A stretch of DNA of 64,000 nucleotides from Aliiroseovarius salicola (GTDB lineage: Bacteria > Pseudomonadota > Alphaproteobacteria > Rhodobacterales > Rhodobacteraceae), in NCBI RefSeq assembly GCF_027891095.1, contig NZ_JAQIIO010000001.1:124001-188000 (forward strand), written 5' to 3'. Positions within the stretch are counted from its first letter, which is position 1. Each line of letters opens with the position of its first letter. The notes beneath the pieces were generated by a model. It was not told the origin of the DNA, searched no databases, and saw only the letters and a program-made list of their open reading frames with translations. Made by a program: the position numbers and the translations under genes. Shown here piece by piece: positions 9,668 through 17,870 of this stretch.

Positions 9668-9696
9668 AAAAGCCCCGCCTATCCGGTGGGGCTTTT
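9668..9696 (+). terminator. rho-independent terminator after asd
   Basis: AAAAGCCCC...GGGGCTTTTT arms, with inner GCC/GGT pairing, end in a five-T run about 20 bases after the asd stop. Confidence 0.88.
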
Positions 9697-9721
9697 TCTT
9701 TTGGCACAAAACCCTGCTCTC

Positions 9722-9776
9722 TTTTTCTTGCTGAAAATACCTCTGGGTGAGCGCGCAGCGCGAGGGGCAGCGCGCC
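9722..9776 (+). repeat. REP-like dispersed element, copy A
   Basis: The head TTCTTGCTGAAAATACCTC is followed by a GC-rich self-complementary tail (GCGCGCAGCGCG and CAGCGCGCC). The same head with a different hairpin tail recurs at 28681 and, more diverged, at 46315. This copy lies directly after the asd terminator. Confidence 0.5.
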
Positions 9777-9949
9777 TTACCGAGGCGCAGCCGAGGCCCC
9801 CCAACCCCAAACAAGCCCCACCGGGGCGCAGATGTGGGGGCAGGCGCACATCACCTCCGGCAAAGCTCCGCCCGCAGATATTCTCCATCTTCCCATCCAA
9901 CCGCAGCCATGCTCAACTCATCACAACATTGAGTTGATAAGGATATTTC

Positions 9950-11590
9950 ATGCGACGTGCCCTCTTGCTCTCCGCCCTCACCACCCTGCCCCTGCCGCTC
10001 TGGGCTGACGATTTCTACGCCTCTGCCCCGGTAATCTCCGCCATTCTCTACCCAGATGGCGCGACCCAAACCCACCAGATCACTGTTGATCTCCCAGCAG
10101 GCCAGCATCGCATCCTTGTGCCATTCATCACTTCGGATACGCAGCTAGGCTTGCCCGACATCACCCTTCTTTCTGACGGTGCACAGATGGGCGCGCTGGG
10201 GTATCTACCCGATACGTCAGTTGACCCTGGAACACTGTACACAGCAGCCCAAACTCGTGCCCATGGCATGGTGGAAACCGCAAAAGAGGCTTTGAAATCA
10301 CATCAGGAAACGCTGACGGCTATTCGTGACGAAGTTGCTGCCCTCAAGCGCCAACTGGAGTTTCTCTCGACCATCAGCGCCCCACAGGAAGCCGCGACTG
10401 TCGAAGACCTTACCGCAATGCTGAACCTGATCGGAGATCAGTCCAAAGACATCCGTGCCCAAATCTCTACAAAGAACCGCGCACTTGCTGAGGGCAAAGA
10501 GCAAGAGATTGATCTGCAAGCTCAGCTCACCAATGCCGAAAGAGAGTTTCAACGGCTTTCTCCACCAAAGGACAATCCGGATCTCCTCTCCATTCCTGTC
10601 CAGCTCACCGCGCCTCAAACTGTCTCGGTCGCGCTCACCAGCAAGTCCGGCAACGGTGGCTGGATCCCCATGTACGAACTACACCTGAACGAAGGACAAA
10701 ACCCAAACCTGACTATCAACCGGAAATTCGCAATCCGCCTACCGTCCGAAGCTGTTTGGAATGACATTGATCTGACCCTGTCGACACAGCGCCCGTCAGG
10801 GCAGGTGGAACCTTCCACCCCCTACGCAAACCAAGCCAGCATCCACAAACCGGTCCTCACATCTCGCAAGACACAAGCCGCCTCCGAGCTAATGGACATG
10901 GCCGCGGCCCCGATGGTTGAGCGTGAGCTGGTTGTCGTTGAGGAAGCGGGTATGCACGTCGATACTGGCGGCGTGGCTGTAACCTATCATTACAACCAAA
11001 AGGTTTCGGCTCTCGCAGGAGATGCACAGGTTCTGGATCTGGACAGTCTTATTCTGCCCGTAACGCCAGAAATTTATGCGGTGCCGCGTCGCGATGAGAC
11101 CGCGTTTCTTGTCGCCCAGCTGAGCAATGACACAAAAGAACCCTTCCTCGGAGGAAACGCTCGCATTTATCGCGGCGATACATTGATGGGCCAGACACAA
11201 ATGCCCTTCCTCGCCGCCGGTGACGAAACCACTTTACCCTTCGGCCCCCTTGAAGGCATTCGTCTGGAGCATGTGGTGGCCGACAATGAAACTGGAGATC
11301 GAGGGATTATCACCACCACCAACACCCGCGAGCAGGACACGCTTTTCCGTGTGACCAACCTGACTGGCGAGGTGCAAGAGGTGCGCGCCTTCTATCCGCT
11401 CACCTATTCCGAACAGGAAGATCTTGAGGTCGAGATCCGTGCCACGCCCCGACCGGAAGAAACCGATCACGAAGATAAGCGCGGGCTATCGGTCTGGGAT
11501 CTTTCCTTGGCCCCCGGCGAGGAAGCTGAGGTCACAATCAATACCAAGCTGAGCTGGCCCGAAGGGTGGGCGCTTAACTGGCGCCCTTGA
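9950..11590 (+). CDS. exported DUF4140/DUF4139 (MuiA-like) protein
   Basis: A 546-residue secreted or periplasmic protein of the mucoidy-inhibitor A family. The N-terminus MRRALLLSALTTLPLPLWA is a signal peptide with likely cleavage before DDFYA. A DUF4140-like domain (about residues 25-125) starts with VISAILYPDGATQTHQ. A coiled-coil stretch rich in Glu, Lys and Gln follows (about 100-200). The DUF4139 beta-rich domain (about 220-546) ends in VWDLSLAPGEEAEVTIN. The family has no established biochemical role. The gene stands alone, and its terminator overlaps the next gene on the other strand. Confidence 0.88.
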   Translation: MRRALLLSALTTLPLPLWADDFYASAPVISAILYPDGATQTHQITVDLPAGQHRILVPFITSDTQLGLPDITLLSDGAQMGALGYLPDTSVDPGTLYTAAQTRAHGMVETAKEALKSHQETLTAIRDEVAALKRQLEFLSTISAPQEAATVEDLTAMLNLIGDQSKDIRAQISTKNRALAEGKEQEIDLQAQLTNAEREFQRLSPPKDNPDLLSIPVQLTAPQTVSVALTSKSGNGGWIPMYELHLNEGQNPNLTINRKFAIRLPSEAVWNDIDLTLSTQRPSGQVEPSTPYANQASIHKPVLTSRKTQAASELMDMAAAPMVERELVVVEEAGMHVDTGGVAVTYHYNQKVSALAGDAQVLDLDSLILPVTPEIYAVPRRDETAFLVAQLSNDTKEPFLGGNARIYRGDTLMGQTQMPFLAAGDETTLPFGPLEGIRLEHVVADNETGDRGIITTTNTREQDTLFRVTNLTGEVQEVRAFYPLTYSEQEDLEVEIRATPRPEETDHEDKRGLSVWDLSLAPGEEAEVTINTKLSWPEGWALNWRP

Positions 11591-11774
11591 TCGGGGAGCG
11601 TATCAAAAAGGGCGGCTCTGATTGTTCAGTGCCGCCCGTTTTGTTCTGGGTGCTCCGTGACCGGATCAGATCTCGGATATATTTCTCAACGGAAACCTCC
11701 ATCAGGTCCGCTGATCGTTTCAGATCGACCAGCGTCTCCAGCGGCATTTCCAATCTCAACGTTACATCGGTCAA
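11574..11774 (-). CDS. possible small ribbon-helix-helix protein
   Basis: A 66-residue frame whose first 40 residues read like a ribbon-helix-helix DNA-binding fold: strand VTLRLEMP, helix LETLVDLKRSADLM, turn EVS, helix VEKYIRDLIRSR. The remainder is polar and probably disordered. The start would be TTG at 11774 with no evident ribosome site, which lowers confidence. The 3' end overlaps the MuiA-like gene by 17 bases tail to tail and contains that gene's terminator. No toxin partner lies beside it. It could be an orphan regulator or a chance frame. The fold-like pattern favours a real gene. Confidence 0.45.
   Translation of the reverse strand: MTDVTLRLEMPLETLVDLKRSADLMEVSVEKYIRDLIRSRSTQNKTGGTEQSEPPFLIRSPIKGAS
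11605..11643 (+). terminator. terminator of the MuiA-like gene
   Basis: GGGCGGC (11610-11616) pairs with GCCGCCC (11631-11637), then GTTTT follows. A-run and T-run flank the stem. It lies inside the 3' part of the opposite-strand ribbon-helix-helix frame. Confidence 0.7.
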
Positions 11775-11825
11775 AAGTTCAGCATGACCTGAGTTGATTA
11801 ACGAGCGGTATGGGTTGCGCCCGCG

Positions 11826-12473
11826 TCAGACCGGTTGGAACGTGTCGCTTGCTGCGTCGTAATACTCCAAACTTCCTTCCCCAATATCGGTCCAAAGACC
11901 GTGCAGCGACAATTGCTCGCTGTTCACAGCTTCTTGCACGAATGGGAAGGTCATCAGGTTGTTGAGCGATACGACCACCGCTTCTTTTTCCAGATCGCGG
12001 TCGGTGATTTCAACCGCTTTTGCCTCCAGCTTTTCATAACCAGGCTTCAGCAGACTTATCCACTTGCCAACAAAGCTGCTTCCCTCAGACAATTCCGGCG
12101 CATGACCTTTACACATGTCGTGGAATCCTTTCACACCACCGCAACTTGAATGTCCCAGCACAATCAGATGAGTGACATTCAGAGCCGTTACAGCGTATTC
12201 CACCGCCGCCGAAGTGCCGTGGTAATCGCCTTCCGGCTCAAACGGTGGCACCAGGTTGGCGATATTTCGGTGCAGGAAGAACTCGCCCTGATCCGCCCCA
12301 AAAATCGACGTCACATGCACGCGAGAATCGCAGCAGGACACAATCATGGCACGCGGGCGCTGGCCTTCGTCTGCCAAACGGCGATACCAGGCTTTGTTCT
12401 CGGCATATCCTGTGGCTTTCCATCCCTCATAACGCTGTACGAGATAGGCGGGAAGGGGCTTGGCTTTGTCCAT
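11826..12473 (-). CDS. beta-class carbonic anhydrase
   Basis: A 215-residue zinc enzyme interconverting carbon dioxide and bicarbonate. The beta-class motif CxDSR is Cys47-Asp49-Arg51, and the other zinc ligands are His108 and Cys111 in LGHSSCGGV. The intervening segment LHRNIANLVPP is typical. No signal peptide is present, so it is cytoplasmic and probably supplies bicarbonate to carboxylases. A clear AAGGAG precedes the ATG. It is divergent from the HPt-like gene at 12614. Confidence 0.95.
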   Translation of the reverse strand: MDKAKPLPAYLVQRYEGWKATGYAENKAWYRRLADEGQRPRAMIVSCCDSRVHVTSIFGADQGEFFLHRNIANLVPPFEPEGDYHGTSAAVEYAVTALNVTHLIVLGHSSCGGVKGFHDMCKGHAPELSEGSSFVGKWISLLKPGYEKLEAKAVEITDRDLEKEAVVVSLNNLMTFPFVQEAVNSEQLSLHGLWTDIGEGSLEYYDAASDTFQPV

Positions 12474-12613
12474 GTCGTTCTCCTTCGGTTTCGGGTGGTT
12501 TTAGCGACAATTCGCTGGGAATTCGAGTGATTTCTGCGGGCCGAATATACGTTTTCTTGAGAAAGAAGCGACATGCTCGGCGGCACGAGGGAATACATTA
12601 ATGGGGTGTCGCC

Positions 12614-12994
12614 GTGAGCGCAGTAGAGCATTTGCATCAAAAGGAAACCGTCCTCTTGGACAGGGAGCAACTCAAGACTTTGTACCTGCAACTCGATCCG
12701 ATCGGGGCCGACAAAATGGTCAATCAATCCTTGGAGGATCTTGCCGTTTGCCTTGCTCAGATTAAAAAAATGCATCTGGGGGGGCAGGCAGAAGAGGCGA
12801 GGCATGAAATACGGTCGTTGCTTGCCATTGCCCGCAAGCTTGGCATGACGACACTGGCGCGGATCTGTAGGGATGCCCTGGATTTGGTTGGGGGTTCCGA
12901 CGGCATAGGGTGTCAGGCGGTTTTGGCACGCCTGAACCGCGTTGGCGAAGGATCTTTGATTGCAGTGTGGGATTTACAGGACATGAGTGTCTGA
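12614..12994 (+). CDS. small HPt-like helical protein, function unknown
   Basis: A 126-residue protein predicted to be almost all helical. The stretch EIRSLLAIARKLGMTTLARICRDALDLV resembles the central helical hairpin of histidine phosphotransfer domains. The position where the phospho-accepting histidine would fall appears to be Arg, with a His three residues earlier. It may be a degenerate HPt domain or an unrelated helical bundle. The start is GTG at 12614 with a poor ribosome site. No kinase or response regulator lies nearby. It is followed at 111 bases by the aminopeptidase gene on the same strand. Confidence 0.65.
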   Translation: MSAVEHLHQKETVLLDREQLKTLYLQLDPIGADKMVNQSLEDLAVCLAQIKKMHLGGQAEEARHEIRSLLAIARKLGMTTLARICRDALDLVGGSDGIGCQAVLARLNRVGEGSLIAVWDLQDMSV

Positions 12995-13105
12995 ATAACC
13001 CGGCTGATTGGCATCCGATCTCACGGCGATCCTCGGTCCCGGGGTTGCAGGCAGAGCTGGGGAAGGTAGTCTTGGGCAACACAATCAGACAGGTTCACTA
13101 TCCCC

Positions 13106-14491
13106 ATGCGCTTTGCCTCCAACACGTCCCGAGCCGTGCCACTTCATGTCATCGATCAAGAGGATATGTCGGCACTTGAAACCCTACCAGCCAGTGTAAA
13201 AACATGGGCAGAGACAAACGGGTTCAAAGCTGCCCTAGGTGAAGTGCTTGCGGTCCCCGGGGAAGACGGGACAGTTTCCGTGGCTCTCGTTGGCTATGGT
13301 GCACCAAAAGACCGCGCGCGGAAACGTTTTGGGCTGGCTGCGGCCCGGGCCAAACTGCCAGCCGGAACATATCAACTGCAAGGCTCGCTGGAAGGGGAAG
13401 CGCTGGATGAGGCCGCTTTGGGCTGGCTCTTGGAAGGCTATCGGTTTGACCGTTACGCAAATCAAAGCAGACCAGTTGCCGAACTGATCGCCCCGGACGG
13501 TGTGGATGCTGCTCGTCTCGAAGCCATTGCCGCTGGGGAAGCCCTTACACGCGATCTGATCAACACCCCGACACAGGATATGGGCCCAGCCGATTTGGAG
13601 CAGATTGCCCGCGATCTGGCTGTCCAGTTTCAGGCGGATATTGCCGTGACCGAAGGTGAGGCTTTGCTCGAGCAAAACTATCCGATGATCCACGCTGTGG
13701 GACGGGCGGCACATCTGCCCGACCGCTGCCCACGCCTGATCGACATGCGCTGGGGTGAGGAAGGTCCGCAGCTGACGCTTGTTGGGAAAGGTGTGTGCTT
13801 TGACACGGGCGGCCTGAATCTCAAACCCGGCGGTTCGATGGCGCTGATGAAAAAGGATATGGGGGGCTCTGCCACTGTTCTTGGGCTGGCCCGAATGATC
13901 ATGTCGCTTGGGCTGAAATTGCGCCTACGCGTTTTGATCCCTGCCGTGGAAAATGCCGTGTCTGGCAATGCGTTCCGACCCGGAGACATCCTGACCAGCC
14001 GCAAGGGGTTGACGGTAGAAGTGAACAACACCGATGCCGAGGGACGTCTGGTTTTGGCGGATGCGCTGGCTCTGGCAGATGAGGAAACACCCGATCTGAT
14101 CATCTCGATGGCGACCCTGACAGGGGCTGCCCGTGTGGCGGTGGGACCAGATCTGTCCCCCTTTTACGCCACGCGGCCGGAAGACGCAGACGCCATTCGC
14201 AATGGCGCAAAACACGTCGCCGATCCGGTTTGGGAAATGCCGCTGTGGTCCCCCTATGAAACGATGATCGAACCGGGAATTGCAGATCTCGACAACGCCC
14301 CAAAAGGTGGATTTGCCGGATCAATCACCGCCGCCCTATTCCTGAATCGCTTCGTGACCGACACGCCCCGCTACATGCATTTCGACATTTATGGCTGGAA
14401 CCCGACCTCCGCCCCTGCCCGGCCCAAAGGTGGCGTGGGTATGGGAGCGCGCGCAATTCTTGCCGCCCTGCAGGATCTTTTGGACCTATGA
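13106..14491 (+). CDS. M17 leucyl aminopeptidase family protein
   Basis: A 461-residue di-metal aminopeptidase. Metal ligands are visible in KGVCFDTGGLNLK (Lys228, Asp233), KKDMGG (Asp251) and NNTDAEGRL (Asp310, Glu312). The C-terminal half carries the whole catalytic domain. The N-terminal 150 residues are the more variable domain of the family. There is no signal peptide. The stop codon overlaps the start of the next gene (ATGA), so the two are translated together. That partner is a NlpC/P60 peptidase, suggesting a joint role in degrading peptides from murein or other short peptides. Confidence 0.93.
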   Translation: MRFASNTSRAVPLHVIDQEDMSALETLPASVKTWAETNGFKAALGEVLAVPGEDGTVSVALVGYGAPKDRARKRFGLAAARAKLPAGTYQLQGSLEGEALDEAALGWLLEGYRFDRYANQSRPVAELIAPDGVDAARLEAIAAGEALTRDLINTPTQDMGPADLEQIARDLAVQFQADIAVTEGEALLEQNYPMIHAVGRAAHLPDRCPRLIDMRWGEEGPQLTLVGKGVCFDTGGLNLKPGGSMALMKKDMGGSATVLGLARMIMSLGLKLRLRVLIPAVENAVSGNAFRPGDILTSRKGLTVEVNNTDAEGRLVLADALALADEETPDLIISMATLTGAARVAVGPDLSPFYATRPEDADAIRNGAKHVADPVWEMPLWSPYETMIEPGIADLDNAPKGGFAGSITAALFLNRFVTDTPRYMHFDIYGWNPTSAPARPKGGVGMGARAILAALQDLLDL

Positions 14492-15315
14492 GTGATCCAC
14501 GCCTGACCCCAGCCAATCCACGCGTCGCACATGAAACTTTGCGTGGTCTGGTCAAGGCCCAACGCTTTACACCCGGCATGTTGCGACGGGTCATCACGCC
14601 CGTCGCTGACATTCTGCGCCAACCCAATGGCCCTCGCGACCGGCAGGCATTGTATGGCGAGCAGGTATTGATGCTGGAAGAGCATGAGGGGCACGCCTTT
14701 GTGCAGGCTGAACGGGATGGCTATGTGGGATATATGGACATTGTCTGTCTTGGCTCCGCGCAGGGGGCAACCCACTGGGTCAGCGCCGCCGCCACACATC
14801 TTTACCCGGAACCGGATTTTAAAATCCGCGAAGATCTGGCGATCTCGTTCGGGTCGCGTCTGACCATTGTCGCCGATCATGGCCGCTTTTGTGAAACCGA
14901 AGATGGTCTTTTCGTCCCCAGCGCTCATCTGACGTCGCGGGGAGATTTCCTGCGCGACCCCGCCCAAACAGCCGGACTTTTTCTTGGTACGCCTTATCTT
15001 TGGGGTGGGAATTCTCGGGCAGGGATCGACTGCTCTGGGCTTGTACAGGCCGCCCTTCTCGCGGCGGGGATTGATTGCCCCGCAGACAGCGACATGCAGG
15101 AGAAAATCGGGCGACCCATTCCGGATATTGCTCCATTGGCGCGGGGGGATTTTCTGTTCTGGAAAGGTCATGTGGCTATGGTCTTTGACCATGAACGCCT
15201 GATCCATGCGAATGCCCATCACATGGCTGTCGCCCTTGAAAAGATCGAAGACGCCAAATCGCGGATTGAAAACCAAGGGGATGGTCCGGTCACTGCCCGG
15301 CGCCGGCTTTGGTAG
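14488..15315 (+). CDS. NlpC/P60 (C40) cysteine peptidase with SH3-like region
   Basis: A 275-residue protein. Residues about 35-150 look like two bacterial SH3-type modules (DGYVGYMDIVCL is typical), followed by the papain-like domain: YLWGGNSRAGIDCSGLVQAA with nucleophile Cys182, GDFLFWKGHVAMV with His228, and a third polar residue about 10 further on. It resembles gamma-D-glutamyl-diamino-acid peptidases such as dipeptidyl-peptidase VI. With no signal peptide it is probably cytoplasmic and may recycle murein peptides. The four-base overlap with the M17 aminopeptidase supports a two-step peptide breakdown. Confidence 0.92.
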   Translation: MSDPRLTPANPRVAHETLRGLVKAQRFTPGMLRRVITPVADILRQPNGPRDRQALYGEQVLMLEEHEGHAFVQAERDGYVGYMDIVCLGSAQGATHWVSAAATHLYPEPDFKIREDLAISFGSRLTIVADHGRFCETEDGLFVPSAHLTSRGDFLRDPAQTAGLFLGTPYLWGGNSRAGIDCSGLVQAALLAAGIDCPADSDMQEKIGRPIPDIAPLARGDFLFWKGHVAMVFDHERLIHANAHHMAVALEKIEDAKSRIENQGDGPVTARRRLW

Positions 15316-15363
15316 GCACGACTTCAGGCGCAGGGTTTTCCAAAACCCCGGATCGCATCAGGT

Positions 15364-15711
15364 TCAGTCGATCGAACGGATCAGCTTACGCTCCAGCACG
15401 CGCAGGACATTGCGCAGGTCATCTCCACGTTTGAGCACGCGCCCATCCATGGCAATGACTGAATATTGGCCCTGCCTCAGGCGCAGCCTCGGTCTTTTCT
15501 CAATCCGATAAAGCGGGTGTTCTGCCGTGCGACGAAACACGGAAAACACCGCCAGATCTTTGAGAAAACTCATGCCGTAATCGCGCCAATCCCCCGCTGA
15601 AACCATACGGCCATAGAGCCCCATGATCACGCCCAACTCTCTTCGATCAAAAACAACCTGTTCCGACGGTGGCCCGCCAGGGATGTTAGAATTGGAATGT
15701 TGGATATTCAT
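15364..15711 (-). CDS. DUF2794 protein
   Basis: A 115-residue alphaproteobacterial protein of unknown function. The family hallmark is visible as FDRRELGVIMGLYGRMV, followed by AGDWRDYGMSFLKDLAVFSVFRR and then YSVIAMDGRVLKRGDDL. The start at 15711 (MNIQHSN) is preferred; 22 further codons upstream lack family character. It is small, soluble and basic. The upstream side faces the small-RNA candidate, which is transcribed away from it. Confidence 0.85.
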   Translation of the reverse strand: MNIQHSNSNIPGGPPSEQVVFDRRELGVIMGLYGRMVSAGDWRDYGMSFLKDLAVFSVFRRTAEHPLYRIEKRPRLRLRQGQYSVIAMDGRVLKRGDDLRNVLRVLERKLIRSID

Positions 15712-15821
15712 GCCACCAGCTTGCCTTGCTCCGTCGTTCAAATCAATACCTAGTGTGCATCGCCTCCAATTGCCCAAATTCTGCCGTGAAATAATCCGTG
15801 TTTTTTCTCGAAGCCTCCCCG

Positions 15822-15851
15822 TTGCTGCCGCGAAGCACCGGCAGATATGAT
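15822..15851 (+). promoter_or_regulatory. sigma-70-type promoter for the small RNA candidate
   Basis: TTGCTG at 15822-15827 and TATGAT at 15846-15851 are separated by 18 bases. The start site would fall near 15857-15860, immediately before the folded RNA. Confidence 0.55.
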
Positions 15852-15856
15852 CCTAT

Positions 15857-15954
15857 AGCGAGCAACAGCTCACCCGGTGCCGCGTTCGTTTAGCCCCCAT
15901 CCAGTCCGCGGCACCGGGAGCTACCAATCCCCGCGCCTTTGGTGCGGTTTTTTT
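15857..15954 (+). ncRNA. candidate intergenic small RNA, about 95 nt
   Basis: The transcript would run from just after the promoter to a clear rho-independent terminator. The first hairpin pairs CCGGTGCCGCG (15874-15884) with CGCGGCACCGG (15907-15917), extended by AGCT on both sides, around a 22-base loop rich in C. The second hairpin pairs CCGCGCC with GGTGCGG (15931-15947) and is followed by seven Ts. No open frame fits. It ends 93 bases before the paaI start, so it could be an independent RNA or a constitutive attenuated leader of the paaI transcript. I do not recognise it as 6S, SRP, RNase P or tmRNA. Confidence 0.55.
15931..15954 (+). terminator. terminator of the small RNA candidate
   Basis: A seven-pair stem (one G-U) with a three-base loop, followed by seven consecutive Ts. 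Confidence 0.8.
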
Positions 15955-15997
15955 GTGTCTGGCTCCAATCTTATTGGACATCCCCACAGAACTATTG

Positions 15998-16011
15998 ACC
16001 GACCGGTCGGT
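15998..16011. promoter_or_regulatory. TetR-type operator before paaI
   Basis: A perfect 14-base palindrome ACCGACCGGTCGGT overlaps a TTGACC hexamer (15995-16000) that could be the -35 element of the paaI promoter. Such ACCG...CGGT palindromes are typical of TetR repressors that sense acyl-CoA or phenylacetyl-CoA. A TetR gene closes this same gene cluster, so it is the expected ligand-responsive repressor of the site. Confidence 0.7.
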
Positions 16012-16047
16012 TTTGTGCATCCTCTCCATAGGGAGCCGGGAGAGACA

Positions 16048-16473
16048 ATGACACCTCAACAACGCGCAGAGCGTTCAGCCAAAGCCATGTGGGCCGATGA
16101 TCCGGCCAGCCAGGCGCTTGGGATGACGCTGGATGACATCGGCCCCGGACGGGCTGTGATCTCGATGCCGGTGCGTGCCGATATGGTGAATGGGCATGGC
16201 ATCTGCCACGGAGGGTTCACCTTTGCACTGGCCGACAGCGCCTTTGCCTTTGCGTGCAACAGTTACAATCTGCGGGTTGTCGCCCAGCATAATTCGATCA
16301 CCTATCTCGACCCCGGTCAGCTGGGTGAACACCTGACAGCCACAGCCACTGAGACCAGCCGCGCAGGGCGGTCAGGCATCTACGACGTCGTCGTAAAGGG
16401 CGAGGATGGACGACAGGTGGCCCTGTTTCGCGGACATTCACGACAGATCAAAGGCACCCATTTTGAGGAATGA
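16048..16473 (+). CDS. paaI: hydroxyphenylacetyl-CoA thioesterase PaaI
   Basis: A 141-residue hot-dog fold thioesterase that rescues coenzyme A from dead-end intermediates of phenylacetate breakdown. The catalytic region NGHGICHGGFTFALAD places the active aspartate at about residue 63, matching the known family. C-terminal RSGIYDVVVKGEDGRQVALFRG is the usual hot-dog strand pattern. The ATG at 16048 has a GGGAG-containing leader. An upstream extension of the frame crosses the operator and RNA candidate and is rejected. paaK follows after 86 bases. Confidence 0.93.
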   Translation: MTPQQRAERSAKAMWADDPASQALGMTLDDIGPGRAVISMPVRADMVNGHGICHGGFTFALADSAFAFACNSYNLRVVAQHNSITYLDPGQLGEHLTATATETSRAGRSGIYDVVVKGEDGRQVALFRGHSRQIKGTHFEE

Positions 16474-16559
16474 CTTTTCGATCGGGCGAGTGTGAGGAAC
16501 AGCTCGCCGATCAACCAACATCCGCGCCCCACACGAGGCGCAGCGTCAGGGAGAAACGC

Positions 16560-17867
16560 ATGGAAGATTTGACACCGAGCCGGGACAGTCTGGACCCGAT
16601 CGAGATCGCATCACGGGACGAAATTCAGGCGCTTCAGCTGGAGCGGATGAAGTGGTCCCTAAGCCATGCATATAAAAACGTGCCCTTTTACCGCAAACAA
16701 TTCGACGAGGCCGGGGTGCATCCCGACGATCTGAAATCACTCTCGGATCTGGCGAAATTTCCCTTCACGGTGAAGCAGGACTTGCGTGACAATTACCCAT
16801 TTGGCCTGTTTGCTGTCCCGCGCGAGCAGATTGCCCGCGTACATGCGAGCTCTGGCACAACCGGTCAGCCCACAGTTGTTGGCTATACCAAGAATGACCT
16901 GACCATGTGGGGATCTGTTGTGGCACGCTGCCTTCGGGCCTCTGGTCTGAAGCCGGGAGATGTTCTTCACAATGCTTATGGTTACGGGTTGTTCACTGGC
17001 GGGCTTGGCGTGCATGGCGGGGCTGAGCAATACGGGCTGACCGTGGTGCCGGTGTCCGGCGGCATGACCCAGCGCCAGGTGCGCGTGATCGAGGATTTCG
17101 GCGCGACCGGCATTACGGTAACCCCCTCCTATTCACTGTCGATCCTCGATGAATACAACAAACAGGGGCTCGACCCACGCAAGAGCCCGCTCAAGGTCGG
17201 CATCTTCGGGGCCGAACCCTGGACCAATGCCATGCGTGGCGAAATCGAAGATGCCTTCGACATGCATGCGGTGGATATTTATGGGCTTTCCGAAGTGATC
17301 GGACCCGGCGTCGCCAATGAATGCGTCGAAACCAAGGACGGGCTGCATATCTGGGAAGATCATTTCTACCCTGAGATCATCAACCCCGACACCGGCGAAG
17401 TGGTCGAAGATGGCGAGCTGGGGGAGCTGGTGTTCACCTCGCTCACCAAAGAGGGCTTTCCGATCATCCGCTATCGCACCCGCGATTTGACCCGCCTGTT
17501 GCCGGGCTCTGCGCGATCAATGCGGCGGATGGAAAAGATCACCGGACGCTCGGATGACATGATCATTCTGCGCGGCGTGAATGTCTTCCCGACCCAGATC
17601 GAAGAACAGTTGATGGATGTGACGGCGCTTTCACCTCATTTCCAGATCGAATTGTCCCGCCCGGGACGTATGGACGAGATGCATATACATGTGGAATTGG
17701 CCGAAGGTCAGCCCGACGAGGCATCCGAAGCCGCCGCCCGGGCCCTGTCTGGCAAGATCAAATCCAATGTCGGCGTATCAGCCAAGGTTCATGTCAGCAA
17801 AAGCGGAGCGGTTGCGCGAAGCGAGGGGAAAGCTGTAAGGATCGTCGACAACCGTCCGAAGGAGTGA
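16560..17867 (+). CDS. paaK: phenylacetate-CoA ligase PaaK
   Basis: Activates phenylacetate to phenylacetyl-CoA with ATP, the entry step of the aerobic hybrid pathway. The 435-residue length matches the family. Adenylation motifs are present: HASSGTTGQPTVVGYT (about 95-110), YGLSEVIGPGVANEC in the middle, YRTRDLTRL, and the C-terminal hinge region GRSDDMIILRGVNVFPTQIE. The start at 16560 follows AGGGAGA. The later ring-epoxidation genes (paaABCDE) are not in this window and must be elsewhere. Confidence 0.95.
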   Translation: MEDLTPSRDSLDPIEIASRDEIQALQLERMKWSLSHAYKNVPFYRKQFDEAGVHPDDLKSLSDLAKFPFTVKQDLRDNYPFGLFAVPREQIARVHASSGTTGQPTVVGYTKNDLTMWGSVVARCLRASGLKPGDVLHNAYGYGLFTGGLGVHGGAEQYGLTVVPVSGGMTQRQVRVIEDFGATGITVTPSYSLSILDEYNKQGLDPRKSPLKVGIFGAEPWTNAMRGEIEDAFDMHAVDIYGLSEVIGPGVANECVETKDGLHIWEDHFYPEIINPDTGEVVEDGELGELVFTSLTKEGFPIIRYRTRDLTRLLPGSARSMRRMEKITGRSDDMIILRGVNVFPTQIEEQLMDVTALSPHFQIELSRPGRMDEMHIHVELAEGQPDEASEAAARALSGKIKSNVGVSAKVHVSKSGAVARSEGKAVRIVDNRPKE

Positions 17868-17870
17868 CCC

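Noticed and set aside
15877-16047. An N-terminal extension of PaaI
   Set aside because: It would translate through the small RNA terminator and the palindromic operator and has no homology to thioesterases.
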